From: Taiwanofungus camphoratus
Lineage: Eukaryota > Basidiomycota > Agaricomycetes > Polyporales > Taiwanofungaceae
Reading direction: 5' to 3'
Assembly: GCA_003999685.1 (NCBI GenBank)
Contig: CP021220.1
Location: 4,092,001 to 4,156,000, forward strand
DNA: 64,000 bases
Position 1 is the first letter of the stretch. Each line of letters begins with the position of its first letter. The position numbers and the translations under genes are program-made. The notes under the pieces were generated by a model that was given only the letters and a program-made list of their open reading frames with translations, had not been told where the DNA came from and searched no databases. This document shows positions 51,101 to 62,260 of the stretch, in pieces.

Positions 51101-52056
51101 GCTCTCTTCTGATTTCATGCACACACCCTGGGGCGGGTACGTTGACGGCATGTGGGGGACGGCGGGGGCAAATCAAGACCAGTCGTAAGGATCGACAAGA
51201 AAACGATCTCCAATTGGCATCTTGCCCTAGCGCATGACCCGGAACATTACTTATTCTGGCGTTTCCTAACCAGTAGCTTGGGGTTGAAGCTTAACTCAGT
51301 TCGCTCGGCATGACCATATGAAAGCTGCATTAAGCACGTAATCTTGTGGTTGTTCTGCGGAGGCCGACACTCGCTTAAGTGTCTTCTCCACTGCAATTGA
51401 GCACATGTCTGCAGCGAGTGGCCGTGCTGCCTTACTTCACCGTCGGTGCTGGTCGTCTCATAAGCGCCCGCTCTCTCGCTCCTGGCCGCTCTGGAACTCG
51501 CGAAGTAACCATGACCCAGGATTCTTCAGGTGGGAAGCGTCGACGCCTTCTGGAACTCGTGTACGAGGCAATTGGCTAGGCCAAATTCAAACCTCTGTTG
51601 TAACATGCCCACTTGACACAGTGACTTCCGGCCTCGCCATGGTGCATCCCGTGCAAATTATGTTCTTGTGAGTGAAAACGGCATGGTGGCCTAAACTCCG
51701 GGTTCCCAGCAGCGCGAGAGTGTCTCGGTCGTCGTTCGCACAGATCTCAAGTGACTCCGCCGACTGCGAGCGCTTCGAACACTTGGCCTCAGGCTGGCTT
51801 ATGTGGGAGGGTTCCCAGGAGCACCTTCGTGATTGTTTGTATGTTGCCACCTCTACCAGTCGCATGTCATGCCTATCAATCTAGGCGCGGTGGCCAATGT
51901 CAATGCACTCGTAGCTTATTTTCCCCATGAACTTCAGGTCTGACTAGATGCTCTAATACAATTGAAATTGGGATTGGATTGGTAGCCATTTTCGTGAATA
52001 AAGTATTGAGGCTACTCGATGTGTACAAGTTCGTCATTTATTCTTGCAGCAGCAAG
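45141..52056 (+). other. Long gene-poor stretch, pyrimidine-rich on the plus strand; candidate non-coding transcript
   Basis: Almost 7 kb without a protein I can support. From about 45540 to 49100 the plus strand is strongly C/T-rich, a composition usual for transcribed leaders in basidiomycetes; from 49100 to 52000 it becomes more balanced. Open frames overlap on both strands with no exon continuity or motifs. An AATAAA lies at 51998-52003. The stretch begins next to the F-box-like gene start, from which it points away, and ends against minus-strand sequence. A long non-coding RNA, a very long untranslated leader of a gene I failed to see, or a decayed region are all possible. Confidence 0.4.
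48459..48484. repeat. Tetranucleotide microsatellite (CTTT)n
   Basis: About six uninterrupted copies of CTTT (plus-strand reading) inside the gene-poor stretch, followed by CCCATAATAACGGG. Confidence 0.85.
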
Positions 52057-52542
52057 TCAATGAAGCCGCAGCACCGTCCTGATCTGCGGTAGAGCGACGA
52101 AGTTCCGCCACGCGACGTGTATTTTTCGACTCATTTTCCGCGCTTCTCTTACTTCCTGAAGAAAATCTCGCAACTTTTGATAGGTACGGTCTCGAAGAGA
52201 TATCAATTTCCTGTATCTTTCAGGTTCACTTGCATGTACGAACCAGAACCAAGGCAACGACAAGCAGAATCGGAGGGCCCGATGTTGAAGTGTAACTGTG
52301 CCCGACGACTCGCTCCTTTCGATTTCGCATGTCAGCAGTGTCTGCTCCGAAACTTGAGGCATGCTGACCAGAGCGGTTGATGAAAGCTCCATCGACAATT
52401 TGACCGTCCCTTTGATGAGTACGCACATGGTCCCGACCACAAACCCGCCTTGTACACATTTGTACAGTGCTGGAGTGATATCTGGAAGAGTTCGCAGGTG
52501 CATAGGTTCGCCGCGCATGATATCGTTCAATGTGCATAACAT
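52057..52542 (-). CDS. Uncertain open reading frame with a basic helical C-terminus
   Basis: A single frame of 161 codons from ATG 52542 to TGA at 52057. The first 110 residues look mixed and unconvincing. The last 55 (PERYRKLISLRDRTYQKLRD, FLQEVREARKMSRKIHVAWR, NFVALPQIRTVLRLH) are rich in Arg/Lys/Leu and read like an amphipathic helical segment. A second long frame overlaps it on the same strand, which weakens the case. It lies 172 bases downstream of the coiled-coil gene. I do not recognise it. Confidence 0.3.
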   Translation of the reverse strand: MLCTLNDIMRGEPMHLRTLPDITPALYKCVQGGFVVGTMCVLIKGTVKLSMELSSTALVSMPQVSEQTLLTCEIERSESSGTVTLQHRALRFCLSLPWFWFVHASEPERYRKLISLRDRTYQKLRDFLQEVREARKMSRKIHVAWRNFVALPQIRTVLRLH

Positions 52543-52713
52543 TCCTGCCTAGGGTACAAACACTTGGAATAATCAACATAGTATGCACATGGATCAGCAG
52601 AGCAGAGCAGACTGAAAAAAAAAATTGGTATTCGCTCAACATGGGTATGATCCGATACTGTACAGAAATCAAAGTCGCAGAGCATAGGATCAGCAGAGAC
52701 CAGGAAACATAAC

Positions 52714-53583
52714 TCAGGACACGGTGGACACCACTTGTCTCCTCCTCTCTTCGAACTTGGCACCTTCCGCTTCCGCATGCTCTATGGTCTTGAGCAGCTT
52801 ATCTTCACGGGACTGGAGTCGCTGCTCCATGCCAAGTATCAACAACCGTACCTGTTCGATGTGAGCCATTGTCGCATCCACACTGGCTGATTGGGACTGT
52901 GGGTTGCTCTGTGTTGGCTTGCTAGCTCCTGACTCGTCAGAGGCAGTGGGATTGGACCTTTGAAGATTCATGAGACTCGATGCCCGTGTGGCGAAAATTG
53001 CTGATGGCGGGATGTTGAGATTCTCCTAGAGAAAGGAGGTGCACGGTACAAATAGTGCTCTCTGAAGCAAATGAAAGATTTACCTGCCAATTCGCTCCCG
53101 CGAGTTTCTCGAGCTCGCGTTCAAGCATCTTCTCCCGTGTTTTCTCTCTGAGAAGAGATTAGTAACGTGTCCAAGTTCCGTTCACCGTACTCGGGGAACA
53201 ATGAACAGTACCTCTCTAATTCTGCCATACATCTCTCATTCTCCCTTTGGGTACCCTGAAGCAGAATTTCCAAATTTGTGTACTCTTTCTCTAATGCTTG
53301 AATTTTCTCCAGAGGTGGCCGTTGTGCTAGCTGTGCTTGTAACGCCTGTATCTGAGTCTGCAACTGGAGTTGAAGAGTGATAGATGAGAGCTGACATCGG
53401 TGGCCCTTGTGCTAGACCCGGAAAAGATGCTACCTTGTCATTCTCCCTATCCTTCTCCAGTAATTGGCGTCGAAGCACATCTTCATTTGATTCCTCTGGA
53501 CTTTCTTTCAACATTCCCAAGTCGTCTGCTCCTAAGGCCAGCGAAGGACGCGCATAGTGCCTCACACTCTGCGCGCGACGCAT
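52714..53583 (-). CDS. Coiled-coil protein of unknown function
   Basis: Four exons: 53583 to about 53434 (MRRAQSVRHYARPSLALG to LLEKDREND), about 53367 to 53212 (LQTQIQALQAQLAQRPPLEK to CMAELER), about 53149 to 53084 (EKTREKMLERELEKLAGANW), and about 53028 to 52714 (ENLNIPPSAIFATRASSLMN to VVSTVS). The centre is a heptad-rich coiled coil that breaks at a Ser/Gln/Asn-rich patch and resumes with VRLLILGMEQRLQSREDKLL and TIEHAEAEGAKFEERRRQ. The total is about 230 residues, with no signal or membrane segment. It may be a scaffold or structural adaptor; no family recognised. Stop at 52714-52716. Confidence 0.75.
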
Positions 53584-53688
53584 TATAGATCGTTCAGGAT
53601 GAAAATTCGCAGGTCAAGTAGTGTTCGTGTTGCTTTACAAGCCTAGGGTAACTGGCACTCGAGGCTTGCACGTGCCGTTCGGATCGGC

Positions 53689-53696
53689 TATAAAAG
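53689..53696 (+). promoter_or_regulatory. TATA-like box on the plus strand with no recognised gene
   Basis: TATAAAAG sits about 106 bases from the coiled-coil gene start but points the other way. Some 65 bases downstream a leader-like CA-rich run reaches TCATCGTGG at 53756-53764, where a start codon would be expected; only GTG is there. The downstream plus frame overlaps the carboxypeptidase copy on the other strand. It may be a relic promoter. Confidence 0.3.
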
Positions 53697-53978
53697 AACT
53701 ATTTGTTCCTATTTGACAAAACCCTCTGTTTTCAACAGACCAAAACAAACGTTCCATCATCGTGGTTCACTGCAAGTGCGTTAGGATCCATAAATCATTG
53801 AAAGGGGAGAACTCTGAGTCGTTCTATATTTGTTATACTCTTATGTTCGTCTATCAGCCGTCTGGATTCTTGGCTTCCTGCGTCTTCGGGTCAAGCCCTA
53901 CACGGAGTCGAGCAGATTCAACTCAGATGAGGGCTTTATTTCAGGCTCATGCCGTTACCGTCATCAGTATTTCTTGGA

Positions 53979-56073
53979 TCAAAACATGTCAGAAGGACGT
54001 ACCAGCGTCGCTTCTGGCTGGTCGTGAGGGGCCATATGCCTGAGTGACGACAATATTACACACAAGCAATTCATATACACACCCTGCTTCGTAAACTTGC
54101 ACGAAGGCAACATTGCCTGCACCATGTCTCGCACTGCGTACTTCTCCACCTATGATACCTGATTCCATAGTTTTAGATGGTGTTGATAGTGACCGCTTGA
54201 ATTCTGCGTGGAAGTTATGTTCCAACCGCTCTATCCACTTCCTGCAAGGGGACATTGCACGATCATCAGGAACAATCTGTCACTGAATTACTTACCATGT
54301 AATTACAGAGACCATCTGTACGACAGAATTTATCCGATAGAAATAGTGACAATGAGCTCCCTAACTAGCAAGCGGTGTGCATACCTGTATTTTCGGCAAA
54401 CACCAACAAACGAATGCCGTCATTAATCAATTCTGGTAGTAATGCAATGCTGTTGTACATCGCCTGTCCTTGCTCGTAGAAAGCTGCATTCAGTCATATT
54501 ACATATCTCGATAGGTCCTGCCTTGTCAACACCTAGAGCAATCTTGTTTGACACATCACTCATCCAATTGATCTAATCTAATTCTGGGTAACAGAGCTCG
54601 CAAGGTTGCCTAAGATCATATATGCTGAGATTGGAAGCTATTGCGAAAACATGAGCGAGAGTACATACTGAATACCAACGACACATGTATAGCTCCCATG
54701 ATACGAGTCCAACAATACATGGTCACAGGGTTACATGTCAATCTAGAGGCGAAGCTGTAGCATGCCTCAGTTATAGTTGTGCACAGCGGTGTTCGCGCCT
54801 CAACAGAGCACACCGAGTTTCATGGGAGTCCAGCGGTGGATAGGGACCACCGCCACACAAGTAGTCAGGCACTGCAGCAAATTGATTGAGGGATCGGTCA
54901 AGCCATTCGCAATGATTGAAGATGCGAGATTGATTTTCTTCATTCCAGGTCGAGGGGCATATTCAAGCTCACTATTCTTCTTGTAGATGAGATTCACGAT
55001 GTGAGGACCATAGTGGCTGCCCCAGCTCTCTGCTGCTAGATAGAAAGGTGCGGACGCGTATGGAGGACAGCGGGTCAGAAAGAGTGTCAGAAAGAGGGTC
55101 AAGAATGCATAGACATCCACCGCCACATCCGAGAGTGAATTAGCAGTAGAGCCATCAGATGAATGTGAGAATCCTGAATTGATTGGTTCGTCCAGGAAGA
55201 TCATATTCGTCTGCTCGTTCCACGAGTACTTATTGTAAGATATCGAGTCCCCCATCAGCAATGTTGCACGGGCCTAATTCGAAGACCAGACCAGAAAGAG
55301 AACTGCAACTGGGACCGCCATTGAGCCACGTCATCGATGCATCATCAGGGGAGCATTTTCCGGCGAGTTCCTCGCCTCAAAGAACCTGCATTGCGGAGGG
55401 AATGAGCAAAACTAACAATAGATTATATGCAAAATCTCACCAGAAGAAGAGGTGTCTGCCGTTGGAGACATCTAAATACCCAGAGTACTGTTGAACAAAT
55501 GGATCACATAGCTTTGGTTCTGCTGCAATTAACGATGTTTAGTCAAGAGTGGATGAGTCGCAAGTTCGTCTGAAAGTTTCACTGCGTAACCTGACCCCCG
55601 CCCGACCCACCATACATGCGCGGGGCGAGCGGCTCCAGCGCACGCCAATCCCGACTCTGCCCCTACAGTGTTCGGGGATCGGGCGAGGGATGTGTAGTCG
55701 TGGGGATCGTCAGTGATCCCCTCGTCCACCCAGGTTTGGAACAACAGTTCCGATGCCTCAGCTTCGGCGTCGTACCATTCCTCAACATCCCGGAACTTGC
55801 GGTTATCCGTCGTCGTCATCTCGGGCTCCAAGTGGCGGTCCGAGGCTTCAACTTGCGAATTGAGTTTCCTGAAGCAACTTCAAGTTGTTGACTGCTAGTT
55901 GGCATGCCCCAGCATGAACCTTTCCCTCATTATTGTGGAACGCGTGTCCTAGGATTCTGCTCATCGATAGGAGGCTGATCAGCCAAGTTGTGAGCAAAGA
56001 TTCTCTGAACACCCCCATCAAATTCACGGGTGCCGAAGGCCAAAGCGAGTACCACTGCAAATCTAATCTTCAC
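53979..56073 (-). pseudogene. Secreted serine carboxypeptidase (family S10), probably inactivated
   Basis: Family S10 enzymes trim C-terminal residues in the secretory pathway. Minus-strand pieces run in order: [41 protein letters not shown] and [20 protein letters not shown]. Then [60 protein letters not shown] (catalytic Ser), LASSIIANGLTDP, ACYSFASRLTCNP, YNSIALLPELINDGIRLLVF, TDGLCNYM (catalytic Asp), GGEVRSARHGAGNVAFVQVY and the His box HMAPHDQPEATL. All three catalytic residues remain. However, the reading frame changes at least three times inside exons (before WLNGGP, before SYNKYS and after NGLTDP), and the secretion signal (KIRFAVVLALAFG) begins with GTG at 56071-56073 where ATG is expected. 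The stretch 55530-55830 is an N-terminal segment I cannot place. Sequencing error cannot be excluded. Confidence 0.7.
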
Positions 56074-56133
56074 GGCCGCTGCCTCTCAGTACTTATCGCT
56101 ATGCTCGGGAGCACTTCCCAGCTGCAAGCTCAA

Positions 56134-56141
56134 TATTTATA
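56134..56141 (-). promoter_or_regulatory. TATA box upstream of the carboxypeptidase copy
   Basis: On the minus strand GGCTATAAATATTG lies about 65 bases before the codon that should start the secreted carboxypeptidase. The core promoter seems preserved although the start codon reads GTG. Confidence 0.5.
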
Positions 56142-59100
56142 GCCCCGTCTGACCTTCCATCACAATAATATCCGTCGTCAAGTAAGCCGTATCGTGTCGC
56201 GCAAGATTGATGCCGAAAGACATCGTAAGTTTCCGCCACACTGAACGTCCAACGCGCGTTCATATGCCCGACTCTTTGGAAAACTGTTCTTTTCCACCGT
56301 GGACTGGCTGACATTGCCTCCTTGCATAGCCGCCTTTTGGCAGCTTTACATATTCAGCAGTCGACCTTTCCAAGGGCTCTATGTAAGTACCTTGGCTGTC
56401 GCAAACGAAGGACCGTGCTTTGTCAACTGCGAACCAAGTGTAAGTAGCTCATTTCAATCAGGTGTTATGACGTTCATTATGGCACGCTGCTTGACCTCCA
56501 TAGATGTGTCTCTCAACTACGCGAATACTGCACGTCCAGGCATCGTCTCGACTCTTAGGCCTTGGCACCGTTACATGGTACCCGCATCGTCTTCAATTTG
56601 CTCTGTTCGCTCTTTTGCGCAGTGTCGTTAGGATGAATGACAGTGGGAACCTGCTACCTTACAATATTGCTTTTTTCTGCATTCGTGAAGTAACCGTTCT
56701 AGCATTTTTGTAGCGAGTAATTATTGCGTCGTCCGACAAACGTCATCTCTGCTGGAATGCGCGGATGGCCAATAGTATGTGGCCAATCATATGTGCCTGG
56801 AACTCTCTCATGTATGTTGCTGATGATGTTGAGCTACATATAGACAAATCGCTCCCCGGGCCGTAAAGCGTTGCTAGTGTGGCAGCAAATCTGTGTTAGA
56901 TTTGGCCATTGCGCCAATCGTGCTCAAGGTAGAAGAAGTCATCTTGGTGCGAAACCCTATCACTTTTAGACACTGGAGCTGATCTCAAATGCGGCCTCGT
57001 ATTATGGAAGTCGAGGATCATGAAGGAGATATTCCAATCTCAACTGCGAGTAAGCTGGCACTGCTAGGTTCCTAGCAAGACTATGGCCCTCATCTGTACT
57101 GCTCCCACAATCGATGTTGCTTTGCATACTGATGACACAATAACTGGGGTTGATCTCACCACAGCATGCGAGCAACAGATCCCGTCTGTCGCTACTGATC
57201 TCCCGGGCTTCTGGCGCAAACGGCTAATCTGTGTCTATTCCTCCCTGGTGCGGCTTCGTCACGCTAGCTTTTCTCCCGGAGACATCTACATGATATCTAT
57301 TCTCTCCGACGTCTTCCACATGTCCGAAACACCTTCTCCGTCTTCGTCACTCTGATTGATACGCAAGCCTTGCGATGAACTGGATTTTTAGCATTCCGCC
57401 AAATTTAGATGCTGGCATCCAAGTTTAGTCTAGGCAGTGCCTCCGTACCTCCTTACCTCCCACGCGCTCGGTTCCCCTCCCCCGCATACAACGATACCCC
57501 GCACTTGGCGACGGCACAGGAACCCGGGTCTGTGTGCGGGGCCCCACCGAGCCCCGTCCGGACACCTCGAACGAACCCATCCGGCCGAGCTCTTCTTCCA
57601 GACCCCACCAGAGCTCCGCCCCCGCCCCCTTCTCCGTGTGTCCGCCGGGAGCGCAAAGCCACCCGCCCCGCATCTCTCTGATCATCTGCATGGGAGATTG
57701 TCGGCGGACAGCATCTGGCCTTCTTCTTCTCCCCCCACCCCACCCCCACTCATGAGCTCATGAGCTCATGGCAGGCCCCGTCAGGTGGAGCAGACTTTCC
57801 GATCACGTCCTAGTCAGCTGCGGTCTGCACCACTCTACCCCGGGCTGCGCGCCACCTCGCATCGCGCGTTCGATGGTCGGACTGATCGAGCGCGTCCGGG
57901 GCCCTCTGTGTATCTAGAGTTCGCCATTCGCCCATTCGCAATAGAGATAAGGCCTGCTCCCCGTGAGGCATTCCCACAGCCTCCCGGCACAACCCAATCA
58001 ACCTTCCGTTTCCATCATGCCCCGTCCAGCCAAACACAGCTTACCCGTTGCTCGGCACCGCGCCCAGCTCGCGCCGAGCCGAGCCACTCTTCGCTGGAAA
58101 CTTCGATATCACCCACGCGCACGAGCGACGGAAGCGCGGTAGACCCACTCAAAAGCCGCTGAATAGGATAAGGAGCGAGCTCGGAATTTGCATTGCGCTT
58201 CGTAATATCAGACGGACGTGATGGCGACGTAAATCTAGCGTAACGGGTGTGGGTATGTGTACCAAAGTCCGGAGAAAGTCGAGCCAGGATGAATAAATAA
58301 ATGAAATGGCGCGCTGCTGATTAACGGCGGCGGGTGTCTTATCAGTACACGGGAAATGTGATCTGAGGAACTGAGCAGCGTATATAGTAAGCGGCGACCA
58401 CCACACGACGTGAGAGATAAACAAAAAAAAGAGACGAGACGGATCGAAAGAAAGAAACGGAGGAAAAACATAAAAAAAAGATTGCAACGTGGACGAGTAC
58501 AGATTGCAGGGAAAAACTAATCCAGAAATGCATGTATGCCAGGCAAGGTGGAACCAGACATGGCTATATATTTTACAACTCGTTGGCGCCAACGGGGATA
58601 GGGATATGCAGGAGAGTAGAGACGAGATATATATGTGAGCACGGAGACGTCGACCGGCCGTGTACGAGCGCGAGCGTCCGGGGGGGCTCAGGGAAAAGCG
58701 GGTATATACAGACTGGCTGGCGCCGATACCTTTTGGGGTGTGGAAGGGGGAACGCGAACGGGAACGCGAACGGGGACGGGAACGGACGTGCAGACGTGTG
58801 CGGGTCGTCGAAACTTGGCGATCGTCTCGGTATGAAACTTCCGATACTTGACTCGAGAACAGAAAATTTAAGAGGGCAGATAGAGGATAGATAGAGGAAC
58901 TAGTCCTATGCAGGACTCGACGAAGGGGGAGGGGGGGAAGGGAATGGGATATACGGACCCTACCGACCAGTGTCATGTTGAGACGACGGCGTACGGCGGG
59001 AAGGAGGATCAGGGGAGACGCGGGGCGAGGACTGGCGAAGGGGTGCACATGCATACGCATGCTTTTAGATCTGTTAAATACAGGGCCTGCGCGGCCGAAC

Positions 59101-59526
59101 AAGCGCAGCGGGACATCCGACTCCCGCCTATCGCAAGCTCCGGCCGGTGGCGTCTCCCCCACGGATCCGCGGCGAGGAGCGAGAGACAGGACAGGCACCA
59201 GAGCGAATGAGCGAGCGAGAGCGAGGACGAGAGAGGGCGAGAGAGAGAAAAAGGCGAACGGGCGCAGGCGCTCCGCGCGCAAGACCGTCAGATGACCGGC
59301 GCGCGGGTGTTCGCCTGAGCGCGGGTGTCCCGGATCTTGCGTGCGTCCCACGGACGTCGTGATCGTGATCGTGGACGGGGGTGGGAGTGGGAGTGCTGAT
59401 TGCGAGTGGGGGGGAAACATGCGGCGCAGGGGAGAGAACGGGAAAGGAAAGAGGGGCAGAGAAGAGCGGGAGCGAGAAGGCGGGGGGCGTCAAGTCGTTT
59501 CGGTGAATGCCTGCGCGCGGAGTGCG
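56142..59526. other. Unassigned interval; right part is probably the 3' untranslated region of the CBM21 gene
   Basis: 56300-57360 has short plus-strand open frames with a possible GTAAGT donor near 56384 but no recognisable protein. 57420-58150 is C-rich on the plus strand. 58149-59526 is pyrimidine-rich on the minus strand (Ser/Arg/Leu/Phe-rich if translated), with the same direction as the CBM21 gene, and most likely represents its long 3' untranslated region. Confidence 0.4.
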
Positions 59527-62260
59527 TCACCGCATATGAGCTGTGGGGCGAGAGGGAAAAGTCAGCAAACGTCATCCCGCAACTCCAGTGCTCGAGACGG
59601 CAGGAAAAGAGAACAACGCGCCGGACGACGACGACGGCCTCCTGGGGCCTGATGCATGATGCCCTGTGCAATCCGCACGCCTCCTCCCCCTGTTTCGCGC
59701 GCAACACAACACCACGACGCGTATCCCGCACTCAACACATGCCCCCCCCCAAATTGCTCCATGCCCCCACAGACCCCCGCCAAACCTCCAAATCAGAAAA
59801 AAAAAAACACTCACCGCCAACCATCCCCGCATCCGCCATCCCGAACCCAAACCCCGGGAACCCATACCCGTGCCCATGCCCATGCCCATGCCCATGCCCG
59901 CCCCCGCTCCCGCCGTACCCCTTCCCGCCACCCACCGCGCCCGCCGGGCTCCCCGAGAAACACCACTGCCGGATGAGCGCCGCATAGCTCGCGTCCGGCA
60001 GGCCCGCGTGCGGCTGTGGCTCGCCCACGTCCAGCCCAAGCCCCGTCCCTGTCCCCGTCCCCGTCCCCGTCCCCATCCCCATCCCTAACCCAAGCCCCAA
60101 CCCGAGCCCGAGCCCGGGGCTCCGCGCAGGCGAGCCAGGCGGACTCGGCAGCTGGCCCGGCGAGAGCGCGGCGGGCGGGGACACGGCCGCCACAGGCACA
60201 GGCACAGGCACGAACGCGGGCGGGGGCGCGGGGAACTCGATGCCGAGCCCGGACCCCCACCGCGGGCCCGCGCCGACCGACCAAGCCGCGCGCAAGTCGA
60301 GCGGCTCGAGCGCCGTCGCGGCGCGAGCGCGCGGGACGCTGTTCTCGTCGTCGTCCTGCTGCTCCGGCTCCAACTCCGGCTCCTGCTCCTGTTCCTGTTC
60401 CGGCTCCTCGTCCCGCTCACGCGTACGTTCCTCGCCCATCGCGTCCGCAGGCTCGCGCGCGTGCAGCGCCAGCGGCACATCCGCGCTCATCCCCGCGCCC
60501 GCGGGCAAGCTCGCGCTCCGTGCGCGCCCGCTCCCGCTCCCGGGCGGCGTCGCGGGCGGCGTGGCCATCGCGGGCGCGGGCGCGGCGTAGTTCGACAGGC
60601 TCAGCCGCCGCGCCACGAACGCCGCGGCGGGCGGGCTGGCCGACGGCGGGCGCGAGTGTGCGCGGGCGAGCGCGACCGCGGCCGCGGCCGCGTGCGGCTT
60701 GCCCCTGCCCTCTTCCCCCTCCTCCTCTTCGCGCGCGCGCACGACCGTGCCTGTCGTGGGCGTCGTGCGCAGCGTGCTCGGCGCGCTAAACGTGCGCTGC
60801 TGCGCGTGCGATTGCGATTGTGCCTGTGCCTGCGCTGGTTGCGCGTGTGGCTCGGCGCCCACGCCCATGCCGAGGCCCATGCCGCCGAGCGAGAGCGGGG
60901 AGGGCGCGGAGGCGCGACGGAAGCCGACGCGGAAGTTGCGCCCGCGGTTGTTGTCCCACCACTCGCCGCCCGAGCCGGGCGAGTAGCGCGCGACGAGGAA
61001 GAGCGTGCGCTCTGCGAGCTTATGCTCGTAGTCCTCCAGGCGGATCGTGAAGCTGCACACGCGCGCGCGCGCGGGGGAGGGGAGAAGAGAACCATCAGCA
61101 AACCGCACACGCATGGGCAGACGGACGAACGAAGGGCGCACGCACCTGAACCTGTCCCAGCCCGGGCGGTCGTCCTCTCCGCGCGCAAGGCCGCCCGCGA
61201 GGTCGCCGAGGGTGCGGGGGTGGGGGAACGGCGGGGGGAGCGCGGGGAGGCTGACGACGTGCCTGCACGTCACCTCGCTAGTAGTCTGCCAGTCGTCGAG
61301 CGTGAAGCGCACGGCGACGCGCTTCTCGAACGCGAGGTTGCGCACGAGCACGGTGCCGCGCAGCGCGGGGGGGCGGGTGCGCGGGAGCGCGAGGGTCTCG
61401 AGGTGCACGTTGGCGTACGGGGGCGGGTCGGGGGCGGGCACGGCGCTGGTGCGCGCGGGGTCGGGGTCGAGCTCGTGCAGCGGGAGCTCTGCGCTGGCGG
61501 GGAGCGGGGGGAAGGGGAAGGAGCCCTCTGCCTCTGTCTCTGTCTCCGTCTCCTCGCCGGGGGGCTTGGAGAGGGACGCGGGCTTGCCGGAGCGGTTGAA
61601 CACGCGGACGGTCTCGAGGCCGGCCTCGGCAAAGTGGACGTTCTTGGGCCCCCCGGGGGTGGAGGGCGCGCTCTGGGCGCGGAAGTGCTTGGTGTGGGGG
61701 ACGAGGGCGCCGGGGATGTTGGGGGAGCTGGAGGAGGACTTGAGGGACGGCTTGAGGGGCTTGCCGTTGGAGAGGATGATGGGGGTGCTGGGTGTGCGGG
61801 GGAGGGAGTGAGAGGGGGGCGAGGAGCGGGAAGAGCGGCTGGAGGCGGGGAAGAAGGGGCTGGCAGACTCTGTGGGCGAGGAGGGCGAGGAGGTGGGGAA
61901 AGGGACTGCTGCGGGGCCTGGTGGAGGGATGTGGATGCGAGGGGGAGGGTCGACGGGAGGGCTGAACTTGCCGGTGCTCATGGACAAGCGGAGGGAGTTG
62001 AGGGGAGAAAGCAAAGGTGAGTAGGCAGGTGCGGTTCCCCGCGGGGTGTGCTGGTGGTCGTCGTCGTCAAAGGCGGCATCGTCGTCGTTGAGGTCGATGT
62101 GGAAGACGGCGCGTTTGTGTGAGCGGGGGAGGACACCGAGGGAGCCAAACGCGCCAGGGCCGCGCTCGTCAGAGAAGTTGACAGAGGAGCGTGTGCGACG
62201 GTGGTGGGTGCGAGGCGACGAAGCGGGGGAGTGGTCTCTGGAGGGGAGAGAGTAGGGCAT
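59527..62260 (-). CDS. CBM21-domain glycogen-targeting subunit of protein phosphatase 1
   Basis: Brings phosphatase 1 to glycogen (relatives: yeast Gac1/Pig, animal PPP1R3). Start MPYSLPSRDHSPASSPRT at 62260; 111 more codons are open upstream but lie in GC-rich leader. A Ser/Pro-rich N-terminal third includes KNVHFAEAGLETVRVF, close to the family's RVxF-like docking site. The CBM21 reads RGTVLVRNLAFEKRVAVRFT, LDDWQTTSEV, DRFSFTIRLEDYEHKLAERT and GGEWWDNNRGRNFRVGFRR. It is interrupted by an intron at 61053-61145, which the open frame reads through. The C-terminal half is low-complexity (Glu/Gln, Pro/Val, long Gly-Leu, Gly-Met, Gly-Thr and Gly-His runs near 59870-60110), then SYAALIRQWCFSG. The end is uncertain: I propose a donor at 59814 joining 59540, giving stop 59527-59529; without that intron the frame ends at 59732. 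Confidence 0.85.
59866..60113. repeat. Six-base tandem repeats coding Gly-X runs in the CBM21 protein
   Basis: Two tracts lie in the coding sequence: CCCATG/CCGTGC-type units at about 59866-59900 coding Gly-His repeats, and CCCGTC/CCCATC/CCCAAG-type units at about 60035-60113 coding Gly-Thr, Gly-Met and Gly-Leu repeats. Both keep frame because units are six bases. Confidence 0.8.

Noticed and set aside
58149-59420. 423-codon minus-strand open frame
   Set aside because: Ser/Arg/Leu/Phe composition from pyrimidine-rich DNA downstream of the CBM21 gene; better explained as its 3' untranslated region.
60461-62020. 519-codon plus-strand open frame
   Set aside because: It lies antisense to the CBM21 gene. 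It is Arg/Gly/Glu-rich low-complexity sequence created by GC-rich codons on the other strand.
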